From: Scilla litardierei
Taxonomy: Eukaryota; Streptophyta; Magnoliopsida; Asparagales; Asparagaceae
Direction of reading: 5' to 3'
Assembly: GCA_030789695.1 (NCBI GenBank)
Contig: CM061136.1
Coordinates: forward strand, 131,478,648 to 131,542,647
Length of the DNA: 64,000 nt
The position numbers were made by a program, and so were the translations under genes. Positions within the stretch are counted from its first letter, which is position 1. Each line of letters opens with the position of its first letter. Below, in pieces: positions 20,534-33,173 of the stretch. The notes under the pieces were generated by a model. It made no database searches and was not told the origin of the DNA. It saw only the letters and a program-made list of their open reading frames with translations.

Positions 20534-20585
20534 GTGCTGATAACGTGTTGTAAACTTGGCGTGCTGATAACGTGTGCTGATAACG
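20534..20585 (-). repeat. Repeated primer-site/LTR-edge unit
   Basis: GTGCTGATAACG occurs at 20534-20545, 20561-20572 and 20574-20585. The first copy is followed by TGTTGTAAACTTGGC (20546-20560), a duplicate of the LTR edge. On the element strand each unit reads CGTTATCAGCAC, containing the TATCAG core of an initiator-Met primer site. Confidence 0.8.
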
Positions 20586-20698
20586 TGTTGTAAACTTGGC
20601 GGCTATGGAGACCATAGCCCTATATTTATAGTGGTAGGGTTACATAATGGGTGGATACCCACTAACGGGTAGGCCCACCAAGAAGCCCGTTTATAACA
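20586..20698 (-). repeat. 5' LTR of the short-LTR copia element (113 bp)
   Basis: Identical to 14536-14648 except one base. Its element-strand TATAAATA box lies near the middle. Confidence 0.95.
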
Positions 20699-20703
20699 AT
20701 TTT

Positions 20704-20985
20704 TTATTTTTATTTTCATTCTGCCTTTCTTAGTTTACAAACATTTTGGTATTTTGTTATGAATTTGACTTAGTTAGACTTGGCTCTTTAGTTTAGAGAA
20801 TTTGTAGTCTCTTGGATTTGACTCAATCTTGACCTTTCTATCTTTTGAATTCAGACTTCACTTTAATTTCGTATATTAGTTAAAGATTTTTTGGTCATTG
20901 ATTTTATTTTGATTTTAATTTAATGACATTTTGAAACATTGAATTTTGACATTTGGTTTTAATTTAAGGCCATACCTATCAATTG
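20704..20985. other. Continuation of the degenerate repeat interrupted by the copia element
   Basis: TTGATTTT, TTTGACTT and CATTGAATTTTGAC phrases like those at 14300-14530. No gene. Confidence 0.45.
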
Positions 20986-21460
20986 TGTTGGATCGTGATC
21001 TAAGCCTATTGGGGGGATGAATAGGCTTATAAAAACTTTTCGCAAATATAAAAATTATGCCTACTCAATCAGACAGTTACAGAGCAAATATGGTGCAGAG
21101 ATAATAAAGCGGAAGCAAACACAGAGTACACGCAGTATTTACCCTGGTTCGGTCGCCCCAACGACATACTCTAGCCGTAAAGTAGTCACTAGAATAATAA
21201 TGTCAAGATACAAATACCCAGAACTTCGTGCCCCAACACTCAACTCACCAAGTTTATGTCTCACTCTCCAAAGTGTCGAACACTAATTTCCTAGCAAAAA
21301 CTTTACTCTTGACTAGCCCCAACCAATCAAGAGTCCCCAAAGAACCTAAAAACAAAAACCAAACATAATATAAAAGACAAGCACAATTAGAAGAACTGGG
21401 CATGGTCTCTCTGTGTGGGGTATGTGTAGGGGTGGTTTACGGGTGGGGTGATCTGTGTGC
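20986..21460. repeat. LTR-like remnant (Sirevirus-like start)
   Basis: It starts TGTTGGATCGTGATC and is followed by a G run with ATGAATAGG, then GCGGAAGC and CCTGGTTCGGTC. These occur in the same order near the starts of the Sirevirus LTRs at 24188, 32332, 42891 and 48005. No matching second end, PBS or PPT was found, so it is probably a truncated LTR. Confidence 0.45.
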
Positions 21461-22690
21461 AGTGGCAGGGCCAAAAAACTTTCTTAATAGGGGCAAAAAC
21501 TTAAAGAAAAAATCTTCTTTTTTTAAAAAAAGGAGGGTACATGTAAAATGCATAGTTTCATTGACACAAATGTTTAAGAACAAAATGAAACAAAAAAGAA
21601 ATCATAACACAAATAACCTTTGTTATTTGCATACAGAAAGAATTTCAGCTATCTAATACTTTGAAACGCGGAAAGAATGATGGGTGGAAGAAGAAAGAGT
21701 GGAAACTTATGCAACAAAATTTCAGAAAGAATGAATTAGAAATGTTGAAGCTTGTACACAAGATTGTTGTGAGAATTGGATGAGGTGATCGATATTTGTT
21801 TAATTCAAAAATAGAAACAAACATATAATCTATAGCATCATTTTCAAAGAAGTTGCAAAGAAAACATTAAAAAGACTGATCTATTCAAATGTTAACATTT
21901 GTAGAATTCAAATAGAAGTTTAGCAAATGAATATTTTGCAAGATTCAAAGTGTTTCAGAATAATCATTAGGGGTAAGGAGAACATAGAAATAAAAAGTTT
22001 TGAATAAATTAAAAAGAAATTAGAGAAATGGGAGTAAACAACAAACCTAGATTACTTAACTAAAAAGATCAAAATTAGTTTGCCATGCGCATCAAACTTA
22101 GTTTGCCATGCATGTGGATCAAAATTAGACATGAGGTTGTTGTGTAGGTTCTTGATCATGACAGTGGTCTAAATCTTAAGGCCCAGCGTGGACTCATCAA
22201 ACTCCATGCTGGAGTTGATAAGAGAGCTCCTCTTCACTCTTGGCATTGGCTTCTTTTTCATGGTCGAGACCTAGTCTGAAACCAATTTTTTAACAAATTT
22301 ATCACCAACTGTCTCAATGCCAGCTACAGATAAAACCTAAAGGTGATTTTTGTACTTACATAGCAATATAAAACCAATTGGAAACTTCAATAGATCTGAA
22401 ATGTAAATTGCATGAATTTTGTTAAAATTATGTTACTCAAGACTACTGATAATTTATTTGAGAAGGGAAAACATTATAGACTTTGGTATATATGAGTTTC
22501 TTTGCCGAGGAGGCATCTGCATCCAATTGATATATGTGGTATGTTAATTAAGACAGCTCTTGCAGCAAAATATCCGTATTTTTTATTATCCATATTTTTT
22601 ATTATCGGCCACTAATTATTTATGAACATATTTTTTACATTATCGTAACTCTTTTTTTATAAATATATCACCTATAACTTCATGTTTAGT
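21461..22690. other. AT-rich sequence; possible hAT-like terminus at 21465
   Basis: CAGTGGCAGGGCC near 21465 resembles a hAT-type end, but no opposite end was found. I see no gene or other structure in the rest. Confidence 0.25.
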
Positions 22691-23400
22691 CTTAAACTTG
22701 TTCGTGACAAGAACAAACTCACTGGACCAATTATAACGCCTGGTAAGAAATATTAAAGTTGCAAAGGTAGACTGTTTTTGTATTAAGTCCGAGCATTATA
22801 AGAGGAACTGCAAGGATTACTAGGAGTCTTTAGAGAAGAAGGGGCATGGTGACGCCCTTTGCGTAAGTATGTCATTCAAAATGTACTGTCTATTTCCTTT
22901 TATTTAGGTATTGGATATTGGAGCAAGTTTTCATATATATAATAGTTTACATAGATTGAGAAAAAGTGAAAGATTGATATATGGTGAGATGACTATACAA
23001 GATGCGCATTGAGCATAAATTGTCAAATGGAAATGTTTTGACATTTTACAATTGTTTCTATGTACCAAACACAATGTGTAATATTATATCCATCTCCTTC
23101 TTAAATAAAGAAGGGTACAAGTTTGCACTAGAGAAAAATGGTATGAACATTTTTAAAGATAACATCATGATTGTATTTAGTACATTAAACAATGGCATGT
23201 ATGTTTTGAATGCAAGCACCATACAGAATGTTCAAATTTTGAATAAAAGAACGGCTTCAAATATAAAGGAAACATACTCATGGCATTGTAGACTAGGCTA
23301 AATTGGCGAAAAAAGAGTTAGCAAATTGCATAAGGAAGGATTCTTTGGTCCTTAAGATATTGAATCATATGTAACTTGCAAGTCTTGTCATGGAGCTCTC
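22691..23400 (+). pseudogene. Decayed copia fragment: zinc knuckle, protease, GAG-pre-integrase
   Basis: Around 22770-22815 the plus strand encodes CFCIKSEHYKRNC, a zinc knuckle with one residue lost in the first C-x-C. At 22908-22940 VLDIGASFHI is a protease active-site remnant (DIG for DSG). At 23002-23301 an open 99-codon stretch (LTFYNCFYVPNTMCNIISIS, ending SWHCRLG) is the segment between protease and integrase, with the HxRLG of the integrase start mutated to HCRLG. Stops occur between these pieces. Orientation is opposite to neighbouring element D. Confidence 0.75.
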
Positions 23401-23414
23401 ATTCTTCTTATGTC

Positions 23415-24187
23415 CTAGCTAGTTGAAATGAAAACACAAAGGTAAATTGTTAAATAATTTAACTTTAGACTCATATTTACCTTAAGGAACTCCATGAATT
23501 TATTTGCTAGCATGTCAATTTTGTCATCTCCGTCATCCAAATCTTCGATGTCGAAAGACACATGGAATGCACGATTTTTTCCTTCTTTAGAGCTTTTTAC
23601 TGCTTTCACTCCTCAAGTTATACTTTATACATAGTGATATTTCCTATTAGACTTTAAACAGTCAAGGTGGTGAGATCATTTACCTCCTTGATCATCGTCA
23701 TCTTCTTTTCACAAACTATCGTGAAGGAGCAAAGAGTCTTTAAGACCAATTCGGGTTGGGTGTATGTCTTTCCCAACGTGAAGAGAGAGTTTGTGATTTC
23801 ATTTGTCGTGTGTACATCTGCATGATCGTTTCATCTCCTCATCTTAAATAGTTCAAATCTATGCATAAGCAAAGAAATCTTAGATTCTTTTACTCTACTC
23901 GTATATTCGTGAGTTATCTTGAGAGTATGTCAGATTTGATGTGCGGTTGTTACTATGAAAACTTGGTTGAATTCATTGATATCCAATGCAAAAAACAAGG
24001 CATTTATGACCTTTACATCGAGGGTTTCTTTAGCCTTTTCATAGTTTGTCCATTATGTACAAGGTGTGGTAGGTTCGTTGTAGGGTGATTCCATGATTTT
24101 CCATAGTTTGAAGTTCACGGATTTGAGGTGATCATCATCCTCCTTTTTCAATAGTCATAGTTTGATCTGATGAATATTAGTAGTCTA
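23415..24187 (-). pseudogene. gag: Element D gag remnant, distal part
   Basis: On the minus strand this is a heavily mutated Sirevirus-like Gag. Words corresponding to NALFFALDINEFNQV, AHQI and the serine/acidic segment FHVSFDIEDLDDGDDKIDMLANKFMEFLK can be picked out across several frames. It is cut at 24187 by element A and resumes at 46861. It ends near 23415 against an oppositely oriented copia fragment, so the rest of D is missing. Confidence 0.65.
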
Positions 24188-25495
24188 TGTTGGATCTCTT
24201 GGCACACCAAATACACTGGGGGTAATAGTGTAAATCACGACGATATTGTAAAATTAAAAGTTAATAAAAAATTGCAATAAGAGTGCGGAAATAAAAGACC
24301 ACAATCTAGAATATTCCAAACGCAAACATAGAGATTTTTATCATGGTTCGGATCCTTGTGATCCTACGTCCAGTCCTCTATCCTGTAGAGATTTGAATCC
24401 ACTATAACACTTGCTCCCCGCAAGTAATCAACATATAAAGATGCCAACACTCTTCGTGTTACAAACTTGTACAATCTCTTCAACAAGAGATTCACCAAAT
24501 AAAGTAAAGAAAGAGTATGAAACATTAGCACATATAGCCTTGATAATTGATGGAATTATTGCGCAAGGAATGTGATTGAATCTCCAAGGTTCTGGATGAA
24601 ACTTGTTGTAGAACAAACTTGAAGATTGGACTTTCTATGGAGCAAAAATTTCTGCAGGGGTTCCTATAAGAAAATCTGAAAATCATTCACTTTCTAGAGA
24701 AAGAAAGTGAATTTTCATGTGATTTTAGGGAGGGGTCTGGGGTCTATTTATAGTCCAAAAGGTAGTTTTTGAACGTTGGACAACTGCCTAAAATTTGAAA
24801 AAATTCTGGGAAAATTTTTCTATTAGTCGACTAATAGTAGAGACTCATCGACTAATTAGAACTGCTGACTAGGATTCTGGCTGTTGAGGTGTCCTTTCAG
24901 AAAGTAACTTCCAAAAACGGAAAGAAACTTCTGTAAACGGATATAAACTGACAAAAACTAGCCGTTTATGGTAGTCCTAACTTTTAGAAATAAAATGTAT
25001 TATTTAAATGGTAAATCATTTAAAATAACTGATTTAAAAATAGACTGGTAGACTAATAAAGATTTTTAGTCGACTAAAGTTTCGAAAGTTAGGAAATTTG
25101 AAAAAAAATGATTCTAGAGACTCTAAAATAAGTCTCACAAAATTTTAGGATATAAATATTTTAATATTTAAATTAGCTGACTGGCACTAGGGGTTAGTCG
25201 ACTAATGGGATTTTTGACGTGATTTTTTGAAGACGGATCCTAAACGACTAAGAGAGATTATCATCAAGGATTTTAATTCTAAGTAAATGTAAGAGAAAAA
25301 ATAAAGATTACATCTCATTTATAAGATACAAAATATCATCGATAAGCTTCGTCTTGTAGTGGATGCTTCTTGCATCTTGTATACTTGATGATTGTCTTAG
25401 TTGATTTGTGCTATAACATCTGCATAAATCAAGTTAGTACAAAGATAATATGTTTGTATCATCAAAACTATATGAGGAGTTGTGAATTTCCTACA
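24188..25495 (-). repeat. Element A 3' LTR (1308 bp)
   Basis: On the plus strand it runs TGTTGGATCTCTTGG to TTTCCTACA. Holds a dyad array with core AGTCGACT between 24822 and 25209. Confidence 0.93.
24822..25209. repeat. Dyad-repeat array of element A 3' LTR (AGTCGACT)
   Basis: TTAGTCGACTAATAG, CATCGACTAATTAG, TTTTAGTCGACTAAAG and GGTTAGTCGACTAATGG recur, each a palindrome of the TTAGTCGACTAA type. It occupies the same U3 position as the AGTCGGTC arrays of B and C. Counterpart at 46180-46565. Confidence 0.85.
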
Positions 25496-26224
25496 TTCTC
25501 CTCCCTTTTGATGATTTTACAAGCATTGAATATAATATTATAAAATGATGTTATTGCAAAAAAAATGAAACTTGCAATAAGATGTCATAAACAATAAGAT
25601 GTTATAAACAATATATGAAACTTGCAATTTGTATAACCATATATGATGTTATTAGAAATTTTAGTAATGAACATGAATGTTAACATGAAATGTGAAAATT
25701 TAGAAATATATAATGTTAGTGCATCATGTATATTTCTTATGTAGCATATCTCCTCCTGAATAGTATATCTCCCCCTGAAAATTAGCATATTTATTATATT
25801 AATCTCCCCCTGGGAAATGATCAAAAGTGGGGTAAATCTGTCAAATTAGTATATTAGTCGACTAATAGTATATGCTGGTCGACTAACTGTAGAAAAATTC
25901 ATACATCAGAAAAAACAGAGGAGACACTTTTGGAGACAAATTGAAAAGCATCAATAGAGAATAAAACAGTACATAAAAATATGCTTACAAACAATAAGAA
26001 AAGATACAATCTAAAGCAAACATACAATATAAAGCAAACATTCTGACAACCAACCAAACATAACAACAACATAGACCACTATTCGACCAGCTGAGCTTCC
26101 TGGTCGACCAGAAACTGAAACGTTCGGATCCTAATACGGTGGAGGAGGCCTAGGAGCACTGTGATGTGGAAGGAGAGTAAGGAGCCCATTGTTCTAAAAG
26201 GCTCAAAATTTGTGCTTGACTCTC
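25496..26224 (-). other. Element A 3' region with multiple polypurine tracts
   Basis: On the element strand AAAAGGGAGGAGAA abuts the LTR (25496-25510). Further CAGGAGGAG or CAGGGGGAG words are at 25750-25758, 25769-25777 and 25804-25812. Multiple GGGGGAG tracts upstream of the 3' LTR are a known Sirevirus trait. Two AGTCGACT-type palindromes (25852-25887) and GACCAG dyads (26085-26112) also lie here. Confidence 0.8.
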
Positions 26225-27213
26225 TTACACCGTGCCAAAGCCCGTGTTCATGTCAGTATTAATCCTTTCAAGGCGAGTCTCAAAACCACTAAGGTGTTCT
26301 TGAACACTGGTAAATCCAGAGTTGACATCATCGCAAAGTTGATCAAGTTGATCTTGTATTGTTGGTCGGGAAGGAGGAGGATGAGCGTAAGGGTTGACGG
26401 TGACTTTGCAATGGCGAGAAGTACGTTCAACTTGAGGTTGTTGTTCTTGGGGTTCTTCTTCTTCATCTTCGGCAATATGAGGAGGAGTGGGAAGTTCCAT
26501 GCGATTGATGACGGAACGATCAAATCATTGAGGATTAATGATGGAAACTTCACCATCTAGAGGGACTTCAAAGTGATGAAGGATACGAGTGATGGTACAT
26601 GGAAGAAAACTGTGAGTAGTAATGGGTTTGAGCAAAACATGCATAATGGTGATATGCCAATCAATGTTGATTCCCCCATTATAGCATAGAAAGCCCGGCT
26701 ATGGGTCTCATTATCATAGTTGAGGGAACCAACCTTGGGAAGAAAATTGTAAGAGAATATCTTGAGGAGAAGACGAGGAATGGGTTTCAAATCTATGGCA
26801 GACATACCAATCCGAAAATTAGAGCTTAGTTGATTGAGGATTTCGGGATCATCCATGGGGGTTGAAGCGGGATGTTGAGAGGGGAAACGAGGGATATTGA
26901 TACTTTGAGAAAGAGTGTCATATGTGAGATGTATGTGGATTCCTTTAATGATGGTATTAAGATAAGCGGGACCTCCTTTCTCTACCGTGATCATGTTGGA
27001 GTAAAATTCTTTGATGAGAATGGGATAATAAGGAATGGATTCACTCCAAATGTTGAAGAGAGAAACGGTGTTGAGAAAATGAAAGAGATTATAGTTGCTG
27101 ATGACCGGATCCGAAAATTTGATGGAGCATTCCAGGAAGAACGAGGCTTTTTCAACGGTTACGGCTGGATTTGGGCGTCGAGGATGGCGAGGATTCGAAG
27201 AGGAAGCCATCAA
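26225..27213 (-). pseudogene. Element A env-like ORF, frameshifted
   Basis: Codons from 27213 to 26557 encode 218 aa (start MMASSSNPRHPRRPNPAV). The frame is lost near 26557 and picked up in another frame from about 26500 to 26225, where an acidic stretch (EDEEEEPQEQQPQ) and a heptad-like segment (LDQLCDDVNSGFTSVQEHL) follow. It corresponds to the env-like ORFs of B and C by position and by the sequence around YPxLIKEFY / TTVLGT-type blocks. No signal peptide or clear membrane span is seen. The role of these ORFs is unknown. Confidence 0.7.
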
Positions 27214-27990
27214 AGAGGTATGAAGTGTTCTAACTGAGAATTTTTGTGATCTCTCTCAGAATATAGATGATTTTCAGCTATATTGTGCCTTGGATTTTCT
27301 CATGGTGAAGAAGAAAGACCCATGGTGTTTAAATAGATAATTTGAGTGGGAAATTAGAAATTTGAATCAAGAAACCAAATTAAAAACTTCCTAATAACTC
27401 CTAAGACGTTTTGGGAACTTCTGCAACGTTTTTGAGAGGGAAATCTAGCAAGAAATCGCACAAAACAACGTTCAGAAACTGCTGTTCTTCGGATGTCTAC
27501 AGCGATTAGTCGACTAGGCTTCAGTATTGGTCGACTAGTCGGGTATAAATTCTGAGCGGTTTGGGAAGTAGTTGAAATTTCAAAATTTATCAATAATATT
27601 AATTTTGGTCAAAGGAAAGGACTGATGGGTTAGAGTCTTGGGAATGAACAAAATTTAAAAAGTGTTTTGACCATAAAGTGAGTACTATTGTACTTAGTGT
27701 GTAAGAGGGTGTAAGTGAGTGGTTAAGTCCTTTAGTACTTGTAAGGTACTTTGGGAGGGAAAGTGAACATTCAAGAATTTGAATGAGAGAATTTGGTTTT
27801 GACCGAAAAAAGTAAAATAATTTTATGAAAAACGGATCTCAATATTTATAGTTAATAATTCTGGAGGATTAGTCGACTAGTATCAAATTTTGGTCGACTA
27901 ATAGAAATATGAATTAAATCAGAAAAATCCAGAAAAATTATAAAATGATACTAACGTAATATATAACTATAAAAATGCCTATTCACTAAT
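27214..27990 (-). other. Element A spacer between pol and the env-like ORF
   Basis: AT-rich, non-coding. It contains AGTCGACTAG / GGTCGACTAG dyads at 27505-27542 and 27870-27903, the same core as in A's LTRs. Confidence 0.7.
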
Positions 27991-30694
27991 AATGCCAAGT
28001 TCTCTTCTAAGTTTTAGAAAAGTCTCTTCCTTAAGGGGTTTAGTAAGGATATCGGCTATTTGATTCTTAGTATCTATATCTTAAGAATAATGTCCCCTTT
28101 TTGGACATGATCATCTAAGAAGTGATGATGTATATCTATGTGTTTAGTCTGTGCATGATGTACTGATTTTTGGATAAATTTATAGCACTAGTGTTGTCAC
28201 ACATAATATGACATGTGTTACATTTAATGCCATAATCTAGTATTATTTGTTTCATCCATAAAATTTTTGCACATGCTAAACCAGCGGCAATGTATTCCAC
28301 TTCAATAGTAGATAAAGAAACATAGTTTTGTTTCTTACTAAACCATGATACTAATGCATACCCTAAAAAGTGACATGTTCAACTTGTACTTTTACGACCA
28401 GATTTGCAACCAGCGAAATCTGCGTCACTATACGAAATTAAAACAAATGAATTTGATTTTGGATAATATAAACCAGAATCAGATGTGTATTTGATATACC
28501 TAATTATCCTTTTGACATCAGCCAAATGTGATAATTTAGGATCAGACTGATATCTAGCGCATATACAAACAGAAAACATAATATCTGGTCTACTTGCTGT
28601 AAAATAAAGTAATGATCCAATCATACCTCGATATATTGTTTGATCAATACTTTTACCATTTGGATCTTTATCAAGATTTGATGAAGTACCCAATGGAGTT
28701 TGCTTTTCTGCAGAATTTTCTAATCCAAACCTTTTGATAAGTTCCTTTGTATACTTACTCTGATGTATAAATATACCTTCCTTCATTTGTTTGATTTGGA
28801 GTCCAAGGAAGTAGGTCAATTCACCCATGTGACTCATCTTAAATTCATTCTACATTTCCTTGGAAATTCTTGACAAAGAGAATCATTAGTAGAACCAAAA
28901 ATTATGTCATCAACATATATTTGTATAATGATAACATCAGAATCTATCTGTTTGGTAAATAAGTAGAATCTATCTTTCCAATAGAATAACCCGATTTTAA
29001 CAGAAAGTTCTTCGATCTTCCATACCAAGCACGAGGTGCTGGTTTTAATCCATATAATGCTTTCTTTAACTTGAAAACATGATTATCCAAACTTTCATGT
29101 AGAAATCCTGGTGGTTGTTCTACATAGACTTCTTCCTTTATAATACCATTTAGAAATGCGCTTTTAACATCCATTTGATATAACTTAAAATCTTTATAAC
29201 ATGTATATGCTAAAAGCATTCTAATAGATTCTAATCTTGCTACAGGAGCATAGGGTTCATCATAATCTATGCATTCTTCTTGATTATAAACTTGTACAAC
29301 TAATCTAGCCTTATTTCTAATCACTTGTCCAGATTCATCCAATTTATTCTTAAATACCCACTTAGTACCAATAATACGATGATCTAAAGGTCTAGGTACT
29401 AATTCCCATACATCATTCATTTTGAATTGATTAAGCTCTTTCTGCATTGCTATAATCCATGAACTATCTTTATATTCTTCAATAACGTTCTTTGGTTCGA
29501 TGGATGATATAAATGCACAATTAGTTATTTGTTCTATTTGATATCTTATTTTTACTCTATCAGAAATATCTCCAATAACTAAATCATGTGGATGATTAGG
29601 AATTTCAATGCTGTAGGAAGACTTGTATTTTCAAGGACAATCTCAGGAAAGGAATTAGTAGAATCATCGTCATCTAACTTAGTGTTTTCTAAAGAACAAG
29701 TGATATGTATAGAATCTTCTTCATCTAAATGTGTGATAGGTGTAAAATTCTTATCAAAATTTACATGAAAAGATTCCTCAATACATAATGTTCTTTTATT
29801 ATAAATCCTATATGCTTTACTACGTGTAGAGTATCCAACAAAAATACCTTCGTCTGATTTAGAATCAAACTTATCTAGTGAATCCTTAGTATTAAGAATA
29901 AAGCATTTACAACCAAATACTTTAAAATAAGACACACGAGGTAAACGAAAATAAAACAATTCAAAACAAGTTTTATTCATTTGTGGTCTTACCAAAATTC
30001 TATTCAATACATAACATGCAGTAGCAACGGCTTCTGACCAAAAGTATTTGGTAAAGAACTATCACATAACATGGTTCTAGCACATTCTTGTAACGTTCTA
30101 TTTTTCCTTTCAACTACACCATTTTGTGGTGCGGCTCGATGAAAAGAGAAATTATGGCTAATACCATGTTTATTACAAAATTTTGTAAATAATTCATTTT
30201 CAAATTCTCCTCCATGATCACTACGAATAGTAATAATGGATGAAGACTTTAATTTTTGAATTCTTTTACAAAATATTGTAAATTCTTCAAATGCATCATT
30301 TTTATGTTTCAAAAATAATACCCAAGTATATCTTGAATAATCATCAACAATTACAAATGCATATTTATTGCCATTTAAAGAAGCTATTCTCGAAGGACCA
30401 AATAAGTCTAAATGTAACAGTTCTGGTGGTCTTTTAGTAGAAATAACATCTTTCAATTTAAAAGAAGATTTATGCATCTTACCTTGTTGAAATGCATCAC
30501 AGAATTGTGTATGAGTGAAAGATATATTAGGCATTCCAGAAACTAACTTTTGTTTTAAAATACGTGCTAAATGCTTAAAGTTAGTATGTCCAAAACGTTT
30601 ATGTCATAATAATGTGTTATCTGTGGATGCTAGTAAACAATGATCATTTGAAGATATTTTCATGCATATTTTATATATATATATATATATATAT

Positions 30695-31060
<366 letters not shown>

Positions 31061-31386
31061 CTTACAATTACCTTGAAATAAAATATTAGACATGTTAAAA
31101 TCATATATGATGCATGCATTCTTTTCGAAAACTATTTTAAAATCTTTATCGCATAATTGAGAAATGGATAAGAGATTATGTTTCAAACCGTCAACGAGGA
31201 GCACGTTTTCGATGATTGGCTTAGTTGGATTACCAACTGTTCCAATGCCAATAACTTTACCTTTGTTGTTATCACAAAAAGTAAGGTACCACCATCTTTG
31301 AATTGTACGGTTGATAGATGTTTGATGTTCCCTGTCATGTGTTTAGAACATCCACTATTTAGTATCCATCTTTCTTTTATGAGTAC

Positions 31387-31443
31387 CTGAAAGATAAACA
31401 ATAAATATTGGTACCCTTTTTATATAGGTTCTTAGGATTAGTC
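31387..31443 (-). other. Element A counterpart of the Sirevirus gag-pol intron (57 bp)
   Basis: Aligned with the 59-bp segments of B and C. The acceptor side CTTTCAG|GTACTC is intact, but the donor reads AAG|GACTAATC where B and C have AAG|GTCTAATC. If those segments are introns, this copy has lost its donor. Confidence 0.5.
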
Positions 31444-32331
31444 CTTAGGAAACCAACCCCAAGTGGAATTTGGTTTCTTCAAATAGTTAGAAGAAAAAAT
31501 AACATTTTGCATAAAGTTAGAAATATATAAATCCTTATCATATAAACAAATGTCTTTGGAAACCCAAATATTATGCATAATTGTTTTCTTAGAAGATGTA
31601 AGAAAATTAGTCTTATTTGAATTATGAATAGTATCATTTTTCATACTATTAGAAAAATCAATTTTCTTTGCATTAATAAATACATGCTTCTTCTTTTCTA
31701 AAATGACATTACCAAGAATATTGGATTTGGGAGTACTCTTATACCCCAAACCTTGTCTTTGATTAGCAGGATGTTGTATTCTTAGTAAATCATCAAGATT
31801 ATTCTTTTCTTTATTAAACTTACTAATGTTAGAGGACATATCATCATATTTCATCTTTAGAGAAGAGATATCTTTATTTAAAATGAAAATGCGTGAAACC
31901 ATATTATGATTCTCATATTTGAGAATCTCATTTTCATGAATCAATTTATCATTTTGAGAAGATAATGTTTCCTTTTCAATTTTAGACTATCTAATGAAGA
32001 AGAAGAAGATGTTAGTTCTTAATGAGAAAGAACTAATGCCTTATGTTGAGAATTCAGTTTCTTGAATCTCGTATATAATTCATTAAAAGCATCAAGTAGT
32101 TCTGCATTATCTAAACTACTTACCTCATTATCACTTTGTGCCATAAAACTCATATGAGCATTTTCTTCATTAGATTGGTCGTTGACTTCTTCATCATCAT
32201 CTGAAGATGAAGAGTCCCATGTTGCTGGTAGTGCCTTCTTTTTCTTTTCGAACTTCTTATCCTTTCTGAAGTTGTTGAATGTCCTTTCTTTTGGCTTAGG
32301 AAGTGGACAATCCTTTTTCATATGTCCATGC
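31444..32331 (-). pseudogene. gag: Element A gag, 3' part
   Basis: It begins inside the zinc knuckle (HMKKDC from about 32330), followed by a Lys-rich segment (RKDKKFEKKKK), an acidic Ser/Asp stretch (SSSSDDDEEVND), HMSFMAQSD, and a coiled-coil-like region to 31444 (LKMKYDDMSSNISKFNKEKNNL, ending near TWGWFPK). The frame is interrupted near 32020-31945. The 5' part is at 44637-45500; element B sits between. Confidence 0.85.
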
Positions 32332-32369
32332 TGTAATGCCCTGCTAAGCTACATCACAAGTACTAGCGC

Positions 32370-32377
32370 GGGGGGGT

Positions 32378-32408
<31 letters not shown>
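32370..32408. repeat. Expanded G homopolymer in the element B 3' LTR
   Basis: About 39 bases of G broken by one T. The matching place in the other LTR (42927 region) and in C has 7-8 G. Either post-insertion slippage or a base-calling artefact. Confidence 0.85.
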
Positions 32409-32409
<1 letters not shown>

Positions 32410-33173
32410 GAATAGTACTTTAAAATAATTAAGAGGCTAATTCCTAATTACCTTGCAAACTCTACCAATTAATGCGGAAATGCGGAATAGTAAATAATCG
32501 ACAACAAATAAGACAATCACAAACAAGCAATATTAATGGGTTCGGATCCACCCAAGTCTCCCCGACTTGTTCCCGGTGATCCTATGTCCTAACCACCTGG
32601 ATCACTTCCGGATACTTGAGTTAGAAACCCTAACTCAAGATTTCCACTATGAAATACTTGTGAAAAACCTTCACAAGTCAAATCATAAACAAATGAAAAT
32701 TGTGACTCCCACAACCCGGGATCACAAACACACTCTCACAACCGAGAGTGAATCACTTACAATATCAATGTAAAATGAAATGAAAGTTCTTACCACAAAA
32801 TACCTATGCCTTGAGTAAACTTACGATTTAGGGCAAAACGGATTTTGGGGAAGATGAAGAGTCACCAAACCCTAGCTCCAAGATGTAGATCAGCTATGGA
32901 GAGCTATGAGGTTGTTGGTGACCTAGGATCAAGCACTTGGCTTGGAAGGCTCACAATCAATGAATCTCTGTTTTGAAATAAGAGTGAGAAGAGATTCAAG
33001 ATTGGAATGAAAGAGCTTTGAATGAGGAATAAATGCTTTCTCTTTGATCTCTAAACTTCTCTTAAAATCAGCAATGAGTGCAATGAATGCAGCACTCCAA
33101 GTATATATAGGTTAGAGGAAAGAGAGAGAGAAGAACGTTTCAATTAAAGCTCCAACGGCTCTATTCTGAACCA

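Larger units (their letters stand above)
19593..20585 (-). other. 5' leader of the copia element
   Basis: A leader of about 1 kb between the 5' LTR and gag. It contains the primer-site region (20534-20585) and the GC-rich repeat (20280-20533). The part nearer gag (19600-20270) is AT-rich with no coding sign. Confidence 0.8.
14536..20698 (-). mobile_element. Short-LTR Ty1/copia retrotransposon, nearly intact
   Basis: The element is 6163 bp, flanked by ATTTT at 14531-14535 and 20699-20703. The 113-bp LTRs differ at a single position by eye (CTATAGAG versus CTATGGAG), pointing to very recent insertion. Gag (19592-18636) and a full Pol (18473-15003) have no internal stops, so the copy looks capable of making all its proteins. 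Very short LTRs and this RT/RNase H type suggest an Ale/Ivana-like lineage (inference). The leader holds an unusual GC-rich repeat. Confidence 0.96.

Noticed and set aside
20262..20615. 117-aa Ala/Pro/Arg-rich ORF across the GC-rich leader repeat
   Set aside because: Pure consequence of the GC-rich repeat; other frames are equally open.
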